A stretch of 64,000 bases of DNA from Sitta carolinensis (taxonomy: Eukaryota; Chordata; Aves; Passeriformes; Sittidae): the NCBI GenBank assembly GCA_032173965.1, contig JAVUNC010000019.1:10899234-10963233 (forward strand), given 5' to 3'. The notes below the pieces were generated by a model, which was not told the DNA's origin, did no database searches, and saw only the letters and a program-made list of their open reading frames with translations. A program made the position numbers and the translations under genes. Positions 36,401 through 45,660 of this stretch are shown here, in pieces. Positions within the stretch are counted from its first letter, which is position 1. Each line of letters begins with the position of its first letter.

Positions 36401-39400
36401 CCAAGGGCTTGCACAGGAATGGCTGTGGAACTGCAGAGGAGCAGAGCAAGGAAGGGCACTGTCAGCTCTGCCAAATCCCCCATCCTCTGCTGCACACTCC
36501 TCATTTCCCAAGGAAAGTACTCATTCTGAGCAGAAGAGGTCCCCACCATACCATGGCTTGCTGGGAGAAAGGAAGGTGACAGGAGGGCAGAGGGAGAGGT
36601 GGAAGATGCTTGAAGGAGGCCGACAGGGTGGTGCTCACCTGGTCTCAGTCTGTGGTTTCGTGTTAGCGTGTTCACCTTCTCCTGGCCCTCTAGCTCCTTT
36701 TGTTCTGAAGGGCCAATGATCTCAACCATGTGCCAGTGAACCCAGTACGTACAGCCCAGAGCCTGCCAGTACACCTGAGGAGGAGAGCCCAACACACAGT
36801 CAGCTGGGGGAAGGCAAGCCCAACCCCTCTGTCCCCATGCAAGGCTGCAGAGGAGAGCAGAGAGGCCCCTTGGCAATGCCTGCTGCCCCAGCAGGGATAC
36901 CTGCACCGGAGGCATGCCGTCATTGCTGCGGCGGAAGTCGCCCTCGTCACCCGCGCTGACCTGCTCGTAGTCCTCGAGCATGCGGACCCGCATGCCGCTC
37001 ACCAGCGTGGCCTGCACGTACTCCACGTAGCTGCTGCGGCTCGGGAAGGCCGAACGCGTCTTGAAGGTCACGGGCTCCTTTGCTGGGGACGTGGGGGCTG
37101 CTTCGGCAGCAGCGCTGGCCGGGGTCTTGTGCTGGAAGATGGAGCGGGTGGGGCGAGGCTGCAGGTCCCGTCGGGGCAGCGGCTCTGCCTTGTGGCTGTG
37201 GCTCCAGCCCATCACGTGCACCAGCTCCAAGATGAGGTTTGCCATGGCCATGCTGAACTCAAACTCCTGCTTCACACGCCTCCTCTCCTCAGGGACAGGG
37301 CTGGGCACAGCACAGCCCTGATGCTCCTCTCCCTGCTCTATGCCACTGCTCAACTTGTCCAGGAGAGAAGTCACACACAGGTAGCGCTTCACCAGGACAA
37401 ACAGCTGCTTCCCAGGGATCTGCAACAAGCACAGATCTCACACTCGGCCTGCAGAGCACCTCCAGCCCCCAGCTCTCTCTCAGCCACCAGTTCGTTCCCA
37501 GGCAGGCTCCTGTGAGAGCTCCAGACCAGCTGGCAGCAGCAGAGACCTCCCAGCCCACCCTCCCCTCCCTGCTCGCAGACCAGGCTCTCCAGGTGCCTCT
37601 GCACCACCCCCAGCCTCTCACCAGGCCCAGGGCCTGAGCCAGCTCTCCCAACAGCCAGTCCTGCTCCCTGCCCACCTTCAACTCCTCTCTTGTCCCCGAC
37701 AAGGCTGCCAGCCCTGGCCCCCAATCCCACCCCTCCTGGCCCCTCCTGCCCCACAGGCCCAGGGCTGGGGCGGCTCTGTCACTACCTGCGGCAGGTGAAT
37801 CCCCTCGAAGGACATGCAGTGCTCTGCACAGGACGTGATCTCAGCAAACAGCTCCAGCAAGGTGCAGCGACTGTCAAAGTCCATGTGCTGCTCAATGCCG
37901 TCCTGCTGGCTCAGGGACAGCAGACATAGGCCCAGCTCTCTGCAACAACAACAAAACAAAAGCTCTTCAGGCCCTCACCCCACCCTCCCTGTGAGAGGCA
38001 GAGCCACAAGGAAGGAACAGCTTTGCTGCTCAGTGTCACCTGATCCATCTCCTGTCCCTTCATCTCAAGTGGCAAATTTTCTACCCCTAACACTGTGAGA
38101 TTCTCATAAAGCAGCAACCCCAAATAACTCATTCCAGAATAGGGTCCCAGGAAAGAAGTTAAGTTTTAACCTGAATCAGCCCCTCATCTGCCCCACTTCA
38201 GAGCTTCATGAACTCAGGCACTAGGCCAGGGAAAGCCAGATCTCCTGTGGGATGCACCACAACCAGCAACATTCCAGGTGCACCCAAGCCTCATCAGGCA
38301 CTTCCAAGCCATGGCAGCATCTCTCAAATGAGAGAACTGGGTGAGGACCAGCCTCAACCCACCAGGGTTATGTAAAGCCCTTTGGCACTGTTCTTCATTG
38401 CAAGGATACGTGGAACGAGATTGTCTGCTCCTCTAAGCGTATCCAGTTGAGGACCTTTTCACTGAAAAAAGTCAAAGTAAGAAGGAAGCCATAAACAAGA
38501 ACATAAAGAATCATAAAGCTGACTGGCAAATACTAATGGATGCAGTCAGGAGAAACAAATCTGGTCAGCCACAACAATTAGTAAGGACATCTGGACAACA
38601 ATTAGTAAGGACATCTGGCATTTGAGAATGATTGTTTTTCAGTAAGATTATCTGATTAATTGGAATTGGCAAGGAACACAAAAGAGGGTGCAGAGAAAGG
38701 GATATAAAAGGTGACAGTCATGTTTAAACCACGGCTGGTCAGTGTGTTTGTCAGCCCTGTACCTGATTGACACAGTTTGTCCTACTTTCTTAATGAATCT
38801 CTACTAACTCTCTCTCTTCCCCGTGTGTGTGCTGCAAAGACTGAGTGCCAGCTGCTGGTGAGACCTGCATGTGTGGCACTCGGTACCACGAGCTGGAGCC
38901 TTACTGGGGGTGTGGGAGCCCTGTGGAGTCAGTCAGTGGAGTGAGTGACAGTTGGGGGTGCCATCACTCTCTGGATCAAATCACAGATTTGAGCTTGGAA
39001 TGCCAGTTATCAGGAAGACTGATGTACAGCTGACCCAGATCAAATTACTTAGTTCTGATCAGGGGTATAGAAGTCCCTGGCCTGACATCCCAGCTACTGG
39101 GGCAAGTGCAAGGGTCACTCCAGTGCTAGTGTCTGGAGTTGGTGGGATCCTTTGTCATCAGCCACTGCAGAGGGAACAGTGTGTTCTGAAGAACAGCTGC
39201 TGGAAGGGAGGCAAGTGAGGAGTTCATCCCCAGCAGCTGAAGCAGGACTGCAGTGCCTGGGGCTAGGGGGAAAGGGTGAGTGTCTGAATCCTTCCCAACC
39301 CTGCTGTTCACATAATTCATTAGCAAGACTTCATGCTGGAATAGCAAGGAGGAGGTCATGGCTCCAGACCAAGGTATGAGGTGAGTGGTGGTTGGTGCTG

Positions 39401-40732
39401 GAAGTCCCAAGAGATGTGTGAATGTGGACTGTGGAACAAAAATTCAAAAGTATAGGTTTACTAGCAAGCCTCAGGCTTAACAAAAGGATGAGCAGGAGGA
39501 TCCCCGAGACTGGTGGATGGGTTTGGATCCAGGCACGGGTGCAGGACAGAAGGCCCGTGCTGGTACCCAAGGGATCCATGAATGTGTGTGTATTTGTGAA
39601 CCTGGAAAATGCAGTGTGTGCTGGCGGGAGTGACCTTCTGTCTCTGGTGGGCAAAGAGCAGGAGGGGACACGGCTGGCAGTGCTTATGTTTATGTGAGTG
39701 CTGTCAGAGTACTGCGTGTGTCTGTGCTCCAGGACGGGCACTCAGCTTTGCTACTGGCTGAACCTGCAAGTGAAAAAGTGGCAGCTCTATCTCTCAGCTT
39801 GAGAAACTCCAGATTCCTCAGGCTGGGCTTTAGCAGTGGAGCAGGAGTGGTGCTGGAACTGCTAGAGGAGACAGCCACCCCTAACATTCCTTAACAATCC
39901 TAACAGTTAATCAGCAATCCAGCTCAGAAACCTAGCAGGGGAAAGCATTTCTAACTCCAAGAGCAATCCAGGCAACAACCAAGGAAGTCTGGAAGATGCA
40001 GACTGATTCCTCCCCTTCTGCCAAGAAGACCCGAGACATGCTGCTTCCCAGGCATCTCACCCCTCCCAAAGGCCTGGCACTCCTCAGCTGCCCAGCAAAC
40101 CTCCTCAGTGGCACTGAGCAGGAGCAGCCCCCACCTGCGTCGTGTGCGCCCAGAGCGCGCAGCATCTCGCCGGCACCGCGGCGGATCTGCTGCTCCTTGT
40201 GGCACAGCAGCGTCGGCAGCAGGTCCAGGGCTCCCGCCTCCCTGAAGGCGCCCGCCAGGGAGCCGATGCTGGCGTAGGCGCCCAGCACGCGCACCGTGCT
40301 CAGGATGGAGCACTCGGGCGTCCCGGCCTCGGCCACCTGGCGCCCGGCTCGCCGCACCAGGCTCCTGACATCGGCCTTCATCTCCAGCAGCGAGGCCTCG
40401 TCCAGCGCGGCTCCGTCCGCGGCCAACGCCCCGGGCGCCTTCTCCTCGCTCCGCCGCGGCCCCTCCGGCCTCCTCTGGCCCAGCAGCGCCGGGCAGCTGG
40501 CGCAGGCCTCTTCTGCAGACATCCACATGCAGATGTTCTCTGGCCTGGTCTCTGCACAGGAGGCGCTGCTGCCTCCCGCCACTCTCTCTTCCAAGCTAAC
40601 GACGCTCCACCGGACCAGGTATTCCTGCCGGCCGTCGTGGCCCCGCCGCTGCCGGAGCAGCTTCTCTGGGTAGGCCTGCAGTTTGGGCCCCAGCTGCACA
40701 AGCAGGGTGCCATCGTGCTTCTCATTCACCAT
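26472..40732 (-). CDS. CUL7: Cullin-7 (CUL7), long form with a CUL9-like ARM block
   Basis: CUL7 is an atypical cullin that scaffolds an RBX1-FBXW8-SKP1 ubiquitin ligase and works with OBSL1 and CCDC8 in the 3M complex, acting in the cytosol and at centrosomes and Golgi. Twenty-nine coding exons join in phase (allowing one missing base in exon 6) into about 1958 codons. The start [16 protein letters not shown] at 40732 has a strong GCCATGG context. Domains in order: N-terminal region (1-250), CPH domain (about 385-450), armadillo-like block (658-1117), DOC/APC10-like domain (about 1135-1330), cullin homology, and a WHB with the neddylation-type motif [14 protein letters not shown]. The tail QTFSTFR matches the remembered human CUL7 ending QSFSTFR, and there is no RBR after it, so it is CUL7 and not CUL9. 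Human CUL7 is 1698 residues. The neighbours MRPL2 and KLC4 match the human locus. Confidence -1.
30483..32272 (-). other. CUL7 exons 14-19: DOC domain and linker
   Basis: Exons 32272-32182, 32115-31944, 31766-31661, 31492-31397, 31310-31135 and 30616-30483. The DOC/APC10-like fold is visible as [80 protein letters not shown] and [14 protein letters not shown], about residues 1150-1290. It is the best conserved part of the protein. Exons 18-19 then give [15 protein letters not shown] and [20 protein letters not shown], the start of the cullin-related region. Introns are mostly 80-500 bp and all are GT-AG. Confidence -1.
32440..35189 (-). other. CUL7 exons 7-13: armadillo-like block including CUL9-type insert
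   Basis: Exons 35189-34988, 34700-34493, 34396-34203, 34069-33861, 33716-33485, 33086-32981 and 32667-32440. Exons 7-10 (about residues 658-928) encode helical repeats: [75 protein letters not shown]. They resemble the CUL9 middle and, from memory, have no counterpart in human CUL7. Exons 11-13 are common to both: [47 protein letters not shown]. Exon 13 uses an acceptor in the context CAGTAG, where the upstream AG would bring a TAG stop into frame. Confidence -1.
33167..33210 (+). repeat. Perfect 22-bp tandem duplication
   Basis: AGTGCTCAGAGACTGGGAAC plus CA is repeated exactly at 33167-33188 and 33189-33210, within the CUL7 intron between exons 11 and 12. Confidence -1.
38460..39900 (+). 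mobile_element. Probable endogenous-retrovirus LTR/leader-like insertion
   Basis: Within an otherwise compact gene this segment has an LTR-promoter-like arrangement on the plus strand. A GGGATATAAAAGG TATA box lies at about 38700-38712, followed by a pyrimidine-rich stretch (about 38776-38825) and then a GC-richer leader-like sequence. The overall pattern recalls avian ERV LTRs, but the boundaries, target duplication and primer-binding site could not be fixed by eye and no coding domain is visible. It is antisense to CUL7. Confidence -1.
38571..38618 (+). repeat. Perfect 24-bp tandem duplication
   Basis: The unit ACAACAATTAGTAAGG plus eight more bases occurs twice with no mismatch (38571-38594 and 38595-38618), upstream of the TATA-like box in the putative LTR. 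Duplicated enhancer-like units are common in LTR U3 regions (inference). Confidence -1.
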
Positions 40733-41399
40733 GGCAGCAGACGTGTCTGCAGAGACAGAAAGGAAGCAGGAGCTGGGGAGAGACGGCTGAGGCACGCTAC
40801 GGCTAGAGATCAGTGCTCCTGTGTGTCACAGTGCTGGTGATATAGCAGTGCAACCATTAAAATGTGCTTTTGTACGGGCTGTACTCCAGGACAGTGCTGT
40901 AAAACGCCTAACACAGCAAGTATGAGATATGGCTCACTTTCTCCTTGGAAAGCTGCATATACGTAGTTATAAGATAACAGGGCAAAATACAGTGATTTCT
41001 GGACTGTCCGACTGTGGGCATGGCAGGAATATGGACAGCAGTGCCCAGGAAGGGCAGCTTCCCCCAGGAAGCTCAGCTATAACACCTGGTGAGTGATGAT
41101 GGAGTGAGCTACCCGAGCCAGGCAGAGCCCACGTGCTGGATCAGGGGGCTACAGTAGGTGTGCGCTGGAGAGCTCCGCTGCACATCACCCAGCCGGGAGT
41201 GGGACACAGTGCGGGGCAGGCCTGTGCCCGGGGCACACACGCTAAAGGCAGGCGGCACAGCACTGCCATCCCCCTGGAGAGGGCTCATGCAGCGCAAAAG
41301 CTCCTTCCAGGTGGGGGCCAAGCGACAGCTCGCCGAGCACTGGACCCGGCCCGGTTCGCTGCCGCACTTTCTCCCCGGCCGGCCGGAGGCCATGACCGA

Positions 41400-41700
41400 G
41401 GCCTCCCCTAAAGGGCCCGGACCCGTCCCGGGCCAGCTCGGCTCGGGGCGCTCTCCGGGCGCGCCCGGCTATGCCCAGCCCGCCGCCCTCCCTCCGCCGC
41501 GGGGCCGCGCCGGGACCGCCGCGTTACCTCCGGCACCGCTCCCGCGCCGCTCCGGCCGCGGGCGCCTGCGCAGACCCCGCCCGACGGCGGCCGTGAGGGC
41601 AGGGCCTGGGCGGGCAGCACCGGGGAGCTCGGCCGGGCACTGCGGGACTGGGGACAGCGCTGGGGGCTGAATGGGGGATAGGGAGACCCTCGGGGCGCAG
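41400..41700 (-). promoter_or_regulatory. CpG-island promoter and noncoding first exon of CUL7
   Basis: Sequence around 41300-41700 is dense in CpG and unlike the flanks. On the minus strand a good donor (GGAG|GTAACG) has its last exon base at 41528, and a matching acceptor (CTGTCTCTGCAG) begins the ATG-bearing exon at 40746. A short noncoding exon ending at 41528 with a start near 41600-41650 is therefore the simplest model. The intron between them is about 780 bp. Confidence -1.
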
Positions 41701-41783
41701 AGTTACGGGGCAGGGTGGGACAGGGAAGGCGGCGAGGGAAGGACGCAGCAGCGGCCGGCGGCAGAAGTGGGGCCAGGGAGCAT

Positions 41784-41835
41784 GAGGCGCTACCGGGGTT
41801 TGGGAGGCGCCACCGGGGTTTGGGAGGCGCCGAGG
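41784..41835 (+). repeat. 20-bp tandem repeat, about 2.5 copies
   Basis: The unit GAGGCGCYACCGGGGTTTGG is present at 41784-41803 and 41804-41823, followed by a partial third copy. It flanks the CUL7 CpG promoter on the MRPL2 side. Confidence -1.
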
Positions 41836-42158
41836 TCCCTGATTCTCAGCTTCCCAGTCACCTTGGCTGGAAGCCACCTTCCCGGTCTGCTTGGCTTCAC
41901 TGCTCCACAGGTTGAGGATGAAAAAAGAGCTCGGGTGTCCCACAGCTAGATTTGACACGATTGTGCTAACGGACCACACCGAGTTACCCACCAAGCTCAA
42001 ACTTAAGCCAAGGCAGTCCATAGCCCCACGTTCCTCTCTCCCTCCCATCCCACTCCTGCCAAGGACTGAAAAGAGCAGAACTTGACCCGTGGAAAAGTGA
42101 GGAAAGGCCCTGTGCATAAAAGGCACCAGTAATGCAACAGCAGTGGCATGAAAAACGC

Positions 42159-42164
42159 TTTATT
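42159..42164 (-). other. Poly(A) signal of MRPL2
   Basis: TTTATT on the plus strand gives AATAAA on the minus strand only 11 bp past the stop codon at 42176. The 3'UTR is therefore extremely short, probably 25-40 nt. Confidence -1.
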
Positions 42165-42175
42165 GGCCCTGGGCA

Positions 42176-43754
42176 TCACTCCGCTGCTTTGACTCGTGAC
42201 AGGTTGATATAGCTTTTCATGGGGGGCAGAGGCTTGATCTTGCGCCCAGCCCAGCCACCCTTGCGGTGCCACAAGCCCGTGTGTGGGCGCTTGCCCAGCC
42301 AGCGGTTCCGACCCGCCTTCCCAATCACCCGCTTGTTGTGATCCACATTGGACACGCGGCCCACCGTGGCCACACAGGTCTCCAGCACCTAGGGGACAGA
42401 GGAGAGCTGCAGCCCTCCCTGGGGACACACAATTGCATGCCCAGGGAGTCGAGCCACAGGCAGCACAGCTCCTTTACCTGCATGTGCCTTTTGGAGGGCA
42501 GCTGCACGATGGCTGTACCATTCACTTTCCTCAGCAGCACCCCACAGGTACCTGCAGCAGACAAGAGAGGAGACAGCTGCCTTGAGCATCAGGACAAAGT
42601 ATCCCACCCTGTGGCAAGCACATCCCCATGCTGGTAATTCCCCAAAGCCCACCCACTGTAGTACTAAGTGCAGCACTTCTTAGCGAAGACATGCCCTTGA
42701 GGAATCAACAGGGCAGAGCTGCCCCTGCTTTTCTGGAGGGATGTGTTGTACTGTAATACGAGGAGAAGATGGCAACTCCCTGTCACGGGCCACCCAGAGC
42801 AGTGCCCCCCTGCCCTCCTCTCCACCTGTGCTCAGCCAAACCCCTACAAACAGTGGGTTCCCTGTGTGGGGACACACCAGCTGCCCGGATGTACTGTGCT
42901 CCCTTCCCAGGGTGGCTCTCCAGGTTGCAGATCAGTGTGCCGACAGGCAGAGCCCCCAGTGGATACGCATCTCCTTCACTGGCTGACACTGGAAGACAGA
43001 AGCTGACAAGTTGAGCAAGGAGCAGCCGACAAGCCCTTGGCAAGACCAGCACAGCTTCCCCTGGCCCTGGCATGCACCTGCCATCCTGCCAATATGAGGC
43101 GAGTTCGTGATGCTGTCCCCTGGCTGCATGTTCTCCGTGGCAATGATCCAGCGCTTGCGGTTGCCGCCGGCCACCAGGGCGATGTCAGCCGACCTGCACG
43201 GAGAACCCGTGGCGGATGAGCAGAGCCACGGCTGGCGTGGCTGTCCGGGCCCGGGGCCGAGCCCGCACCCCGCACTCGCCTGCAAGGGTCGTATCGCACG
43301 CTAATGACCTTCTCGGTGAAGGGCTCCGGCGGGGCCCCCTTCTCGTAGCGCAGGCGCTGGAAGTCGATCATGCGGTAGCGCCGCTTGTGTCCCCCACCGA
43401 TTCCCCGCACGCGGAGGCGGCCTGCGGGACACGGGAGCAGCTGCAGGCAGGACGCCCCGCGCCCAGCCGGCCCCAGCAGCCCGCCCGCACCCGCCCACCT
43501 GTGTGGTCGCGGCCGCCCGTCTTCTTCATGCCCACGGGCCGCACGGTGTACTTGGTCCGGCACTTCCACAGCGGGTCGGTGGTGCAGCGCGGCGCTGAGC
43601 CGCCCAGCCCGCGGCAGGCGGCAGGCACAGGCACCGACACTGGCCCCGGCAGCCAGGGCTGGTGGCCGGGCGGCAGCGCCTGGGGCCGGGCCCGGCGGGG
43701 GCCCGCCGAGAGCAGGAGCGCCCCGAAGGCGCGGCAGAGCCCCAGCGCCGCCAT
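42176..43754 (-). CDS. MRPL2: Mitochondrial ribosomal protein L2 (uL2m)
   Basis: MRPL2 is the large-subunit protein uL2 of the mitochondrial ribosome, near the peptidyl transferase centre. Six exons: 43754-43499, 43421-43280, 43193-43078, 42988-42878, 42551-42478 and 42388-42176, all in phase, giving 303 residues (human about 305). The start has a strong GCCATGG context. The N-terminus ([20 protein letters not shown]) is Arg/Ala/Leu-rich with no acid, as in a mitochondrial targeting peptide. The uL2 core is evident: [74 protein letters not shown] and [16 protein letters not shown]. Intron 2 starts with GC, not GT. It lies between CUL7 and KLC4 as in human 6p21.1. Confidence -1.
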
Positions 43755-44450
43755 GGCCGCGGGAAGGCGCCGCCGGACGGGGCGGGGCCGCCGTGGGCGT
43801 GAGCCGGGGCCGCCGGCAGGTGGCGCGCTCCCGCCGGCGGGGCGGAGGCGGCGGCCATCTTGAATTTAAAGGGGCTGCGCCGCTGCGAGAGCGGGTGGTG
43901 CCGGCCGCGGGTCTCGCCCCGCCCCCGCCGGGACCGGGACAGCGACCGGGGCCGCCATCGAGGTCTTGCGCTGAGCAGGTTGGACTGGCGGGGTTACGGG
44001 GGCTCGGTCGCTCCCCTCGACGGCCCTGGCGGGAGGAGGACACACGGAGCCCGGCGGTGCAGGCCGGAGCGGGGGCGGCCTTCCCGGGGCGACGCTCCTC
44101 CGCCGCCGCCGGGGCGGTGGGACCCTTGCGGGGAGCTGGGGAGGTGTCTGTAGTGGGGCTGGGGCACCGTCCTAGCGCGCCCTGCCGCTGGGGCAGCGGA
44201 ACGAGCGGGGCCGAGGGCGGCACTCGGGCCGTGCACGGTTCGGCGGGCCGCCGTAACGCTGCGGGTCGGCGCTAAGGGCACTGCGGGCTCTGCGGACTTT
44301 GGAACCTGCGAGGCGCGCCCTGCGGGATCAGCCCTCTCCAGCAGCGGATGAGCCGCTGGCTCGGGAGCCCTGCCGGCACCCGCTCTGCTCGGGCAACTCC
44401 CGGTACGCAGCCTCGGTGTGCCTGGCCTTCCCGCGGGCAGGGATGGCCGG
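43755..44450. promoter_or_regulatory. CpG-island bidirectional promoter of MRPL2 and KLC4
   Basis: MRPL2 (minus) and KLC4 (plus) diverge from this strongly CpG-rich sequence, which continues left into MRPL2 exons 1-2. No TATA box is placed for either gene. A candidate KLC4 noncoding exon could end at a donor after 43978 (GAGCAG|GTTGGA). The arrangement is typical of housekeeping divergent pairs (established knowledge); the transcription start sites are inferred. Confidence -1.
43851..43862. promoter_or_regulatory. YY1-like site in the MRPL2/KLC4 promoter
   Basis: GCGGCCATCTTG is the reverse complement of CAAGATGGCCGC, close to the YY1 consensus whose core is AAGATGGC. It lies about 100 bp upstream of the MRPL2 start codon, where YY1 sites are common in promoters of mitochondrial and ribosomal protein genes. 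Confidence -1.
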
Positions 44451-45349
44451 CAGAGGCCGGGAGCCCCCGAGGGAGGAGCGGAGTGTGTGTATGGCAACTG
44501 TGTGTCAGCCAGAAGTCCCGGCCATGGCTGTTTCCAGGGTGCTGTGGGCGCAGACTGCGGGATTCGCTGCTCTATAATTAGTCTGTGTCTTCATTGCCAG
44601 GAATGGCTTTCACTGTAACGCAAATGATGTATGTTTGCACTCCTGCTGTGTAAGTTATGTGACATGTAAGCGTGCCATAGCTGTATGTGCCCCACAGCCA
44701 GCCAGGTTTGCCCTCTAGAACTAGGGAACAGAGGACAGCAAGGTGCTTTAGGAAATAAATATGTGTTGTGAGATGAGGCAAGAGAGAACCTGCTTGACAA
44801 CATGGCTGGGCTGTTCCTCCTGTGACATCTGTACCCCTTCCCCTACTAGGGGAATCCATGGGGAGGGACAGGAACACCAGTGGAGTACTGGTTCAGGCAG
44901 GTGTAGGTAGCTGGGGACATCGTAGGGAGCACCATGACAGTTGTGTGTTACCGTGGATGGGATGGCTGTAGCAACAGTCCAAGCTGGATGCTGTGTCGTT
45001 TTCCTCTCTGAGAAGAGCAGCCAGAGACTGAACAAGTGTTTCCCAGGAGTACCTGGCCTAGCCCAGGTCCACACTGCGCAGTGTGGACACAACAGGGTTC
45101 CAGCCTTCCCAGATCTTCCGTGTCTGGCCGTTGCTGTGGGCACAGCGATAGCAACCGCGCAGCTGGAGGGCTCTCTGCAGCTACATCAGCTTGGCTTTAG
45201 GGGCTGGGATGGGGTCACCAGTGGGGATACAGGCGAGGGTGGTACCAAACAGGATGTAAAACCTTCCGCCACAGGATGGAGGGTGGGATGGAACAGGGCT
45301 TTGGCGGGCTGAACAGGAGCCCGATGGTGGCCAGTGCTCCTTGGGCAGC

Positions 45350-45660
45350 ATCTGGCGGCACTGCGGGGGCTCGGCCCTGCTCCTGGGCGCTCCCGTGGGT
45401 CCCTGAGGAGGCAGCTGTGAGCTTGGCGTGCGTGGCGCTTTCTGCGCTCCCAGGAGAGCGTCCGACCGTCCTGTTCCCGGAGCCTGTCCGCATCCCTCCC
45501 CTCCCCCTGCCGCAGTGTGGTTGGCTGCCGGGTGCCTGCGCCGGCGCTCGCTCCCAGGGCAGCGCGGCAGACGGAGCCGCGCAGCGCCGCGGCCGCCGCT
45601 CCTCCTCCGCCTCCGCGAGCACCGGCGCTGGACAAGCCGCTGCAGGCAGCCAGGTACCGC
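45350..45660 (+). promoter_or_regulatory. Second CpG-rich block, possible alternative KLC4 first exon
   Basis: After a less GC-rich gap (44600-45250) a second CpG-dense block occurs. It ends in a good donor, GGCAGCCAG|GTACCG, with its last exon base at 45653. It could be a separate noncoding first exon of KLC4 spliced to the acceptor at 54495. It contains no conserved coding sequence, so the assignment is by composition and splice site only. Confidence -1.

Larger units (their letters stand above)
37938..40134 (-). other. CUL7 intron 1 (coding), the largest in the gene
   Basis: At 2.2 kb this intron is several times longer than most others of the gene. Most of it, about 38460-39900, is less GC-rich than the flanks and looks inserted; see the LTR-like entry. 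No exon was recognised in it. Confidence -1.
35403..40746 (-). other. CUL7 exons 1-6: N-terminus and CPH domain
   Basis: Exon 1 spans 40746-40135 with 14 bp of 5'UTR before the ATG, then 37937-37786, 37419-36901, 36774-36639, 36430-36240 and 35777-35403. Exon 2 ([20 protein letters not shown]) has two possible adjacent acceptors; phase selects the one leaving AGCTGG as first bases. Exons 3-4 carry the CPH (p53-binding type) domain: [38 protein letters not shown]. Exon 5 has [14 protein letters not shown]. Exon 6 begins [17 protein letters not shown]; its frame changes once near 35670-35674, where one base seems missing. Exon 1 is itself CpG-rich. Confidence -1.

Noticed and set aside
26472..40732. 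Identity as CUL9 (PARC)
   Set aside because: The middle is CUL9-like, but the protein ends with the CUL7-type tail and no RING-IBR-RING follows; neighbours also match CUL7.
42976..44223. Minus-strand open frame of 415 codons over the MRPL2 promoter
   Set aside because: It is a CpG-island artefact reading through the promoter and MRPL2 introns; only the MRPL2 exon 2 part is conserved, and that exon is assigned by splice sites.
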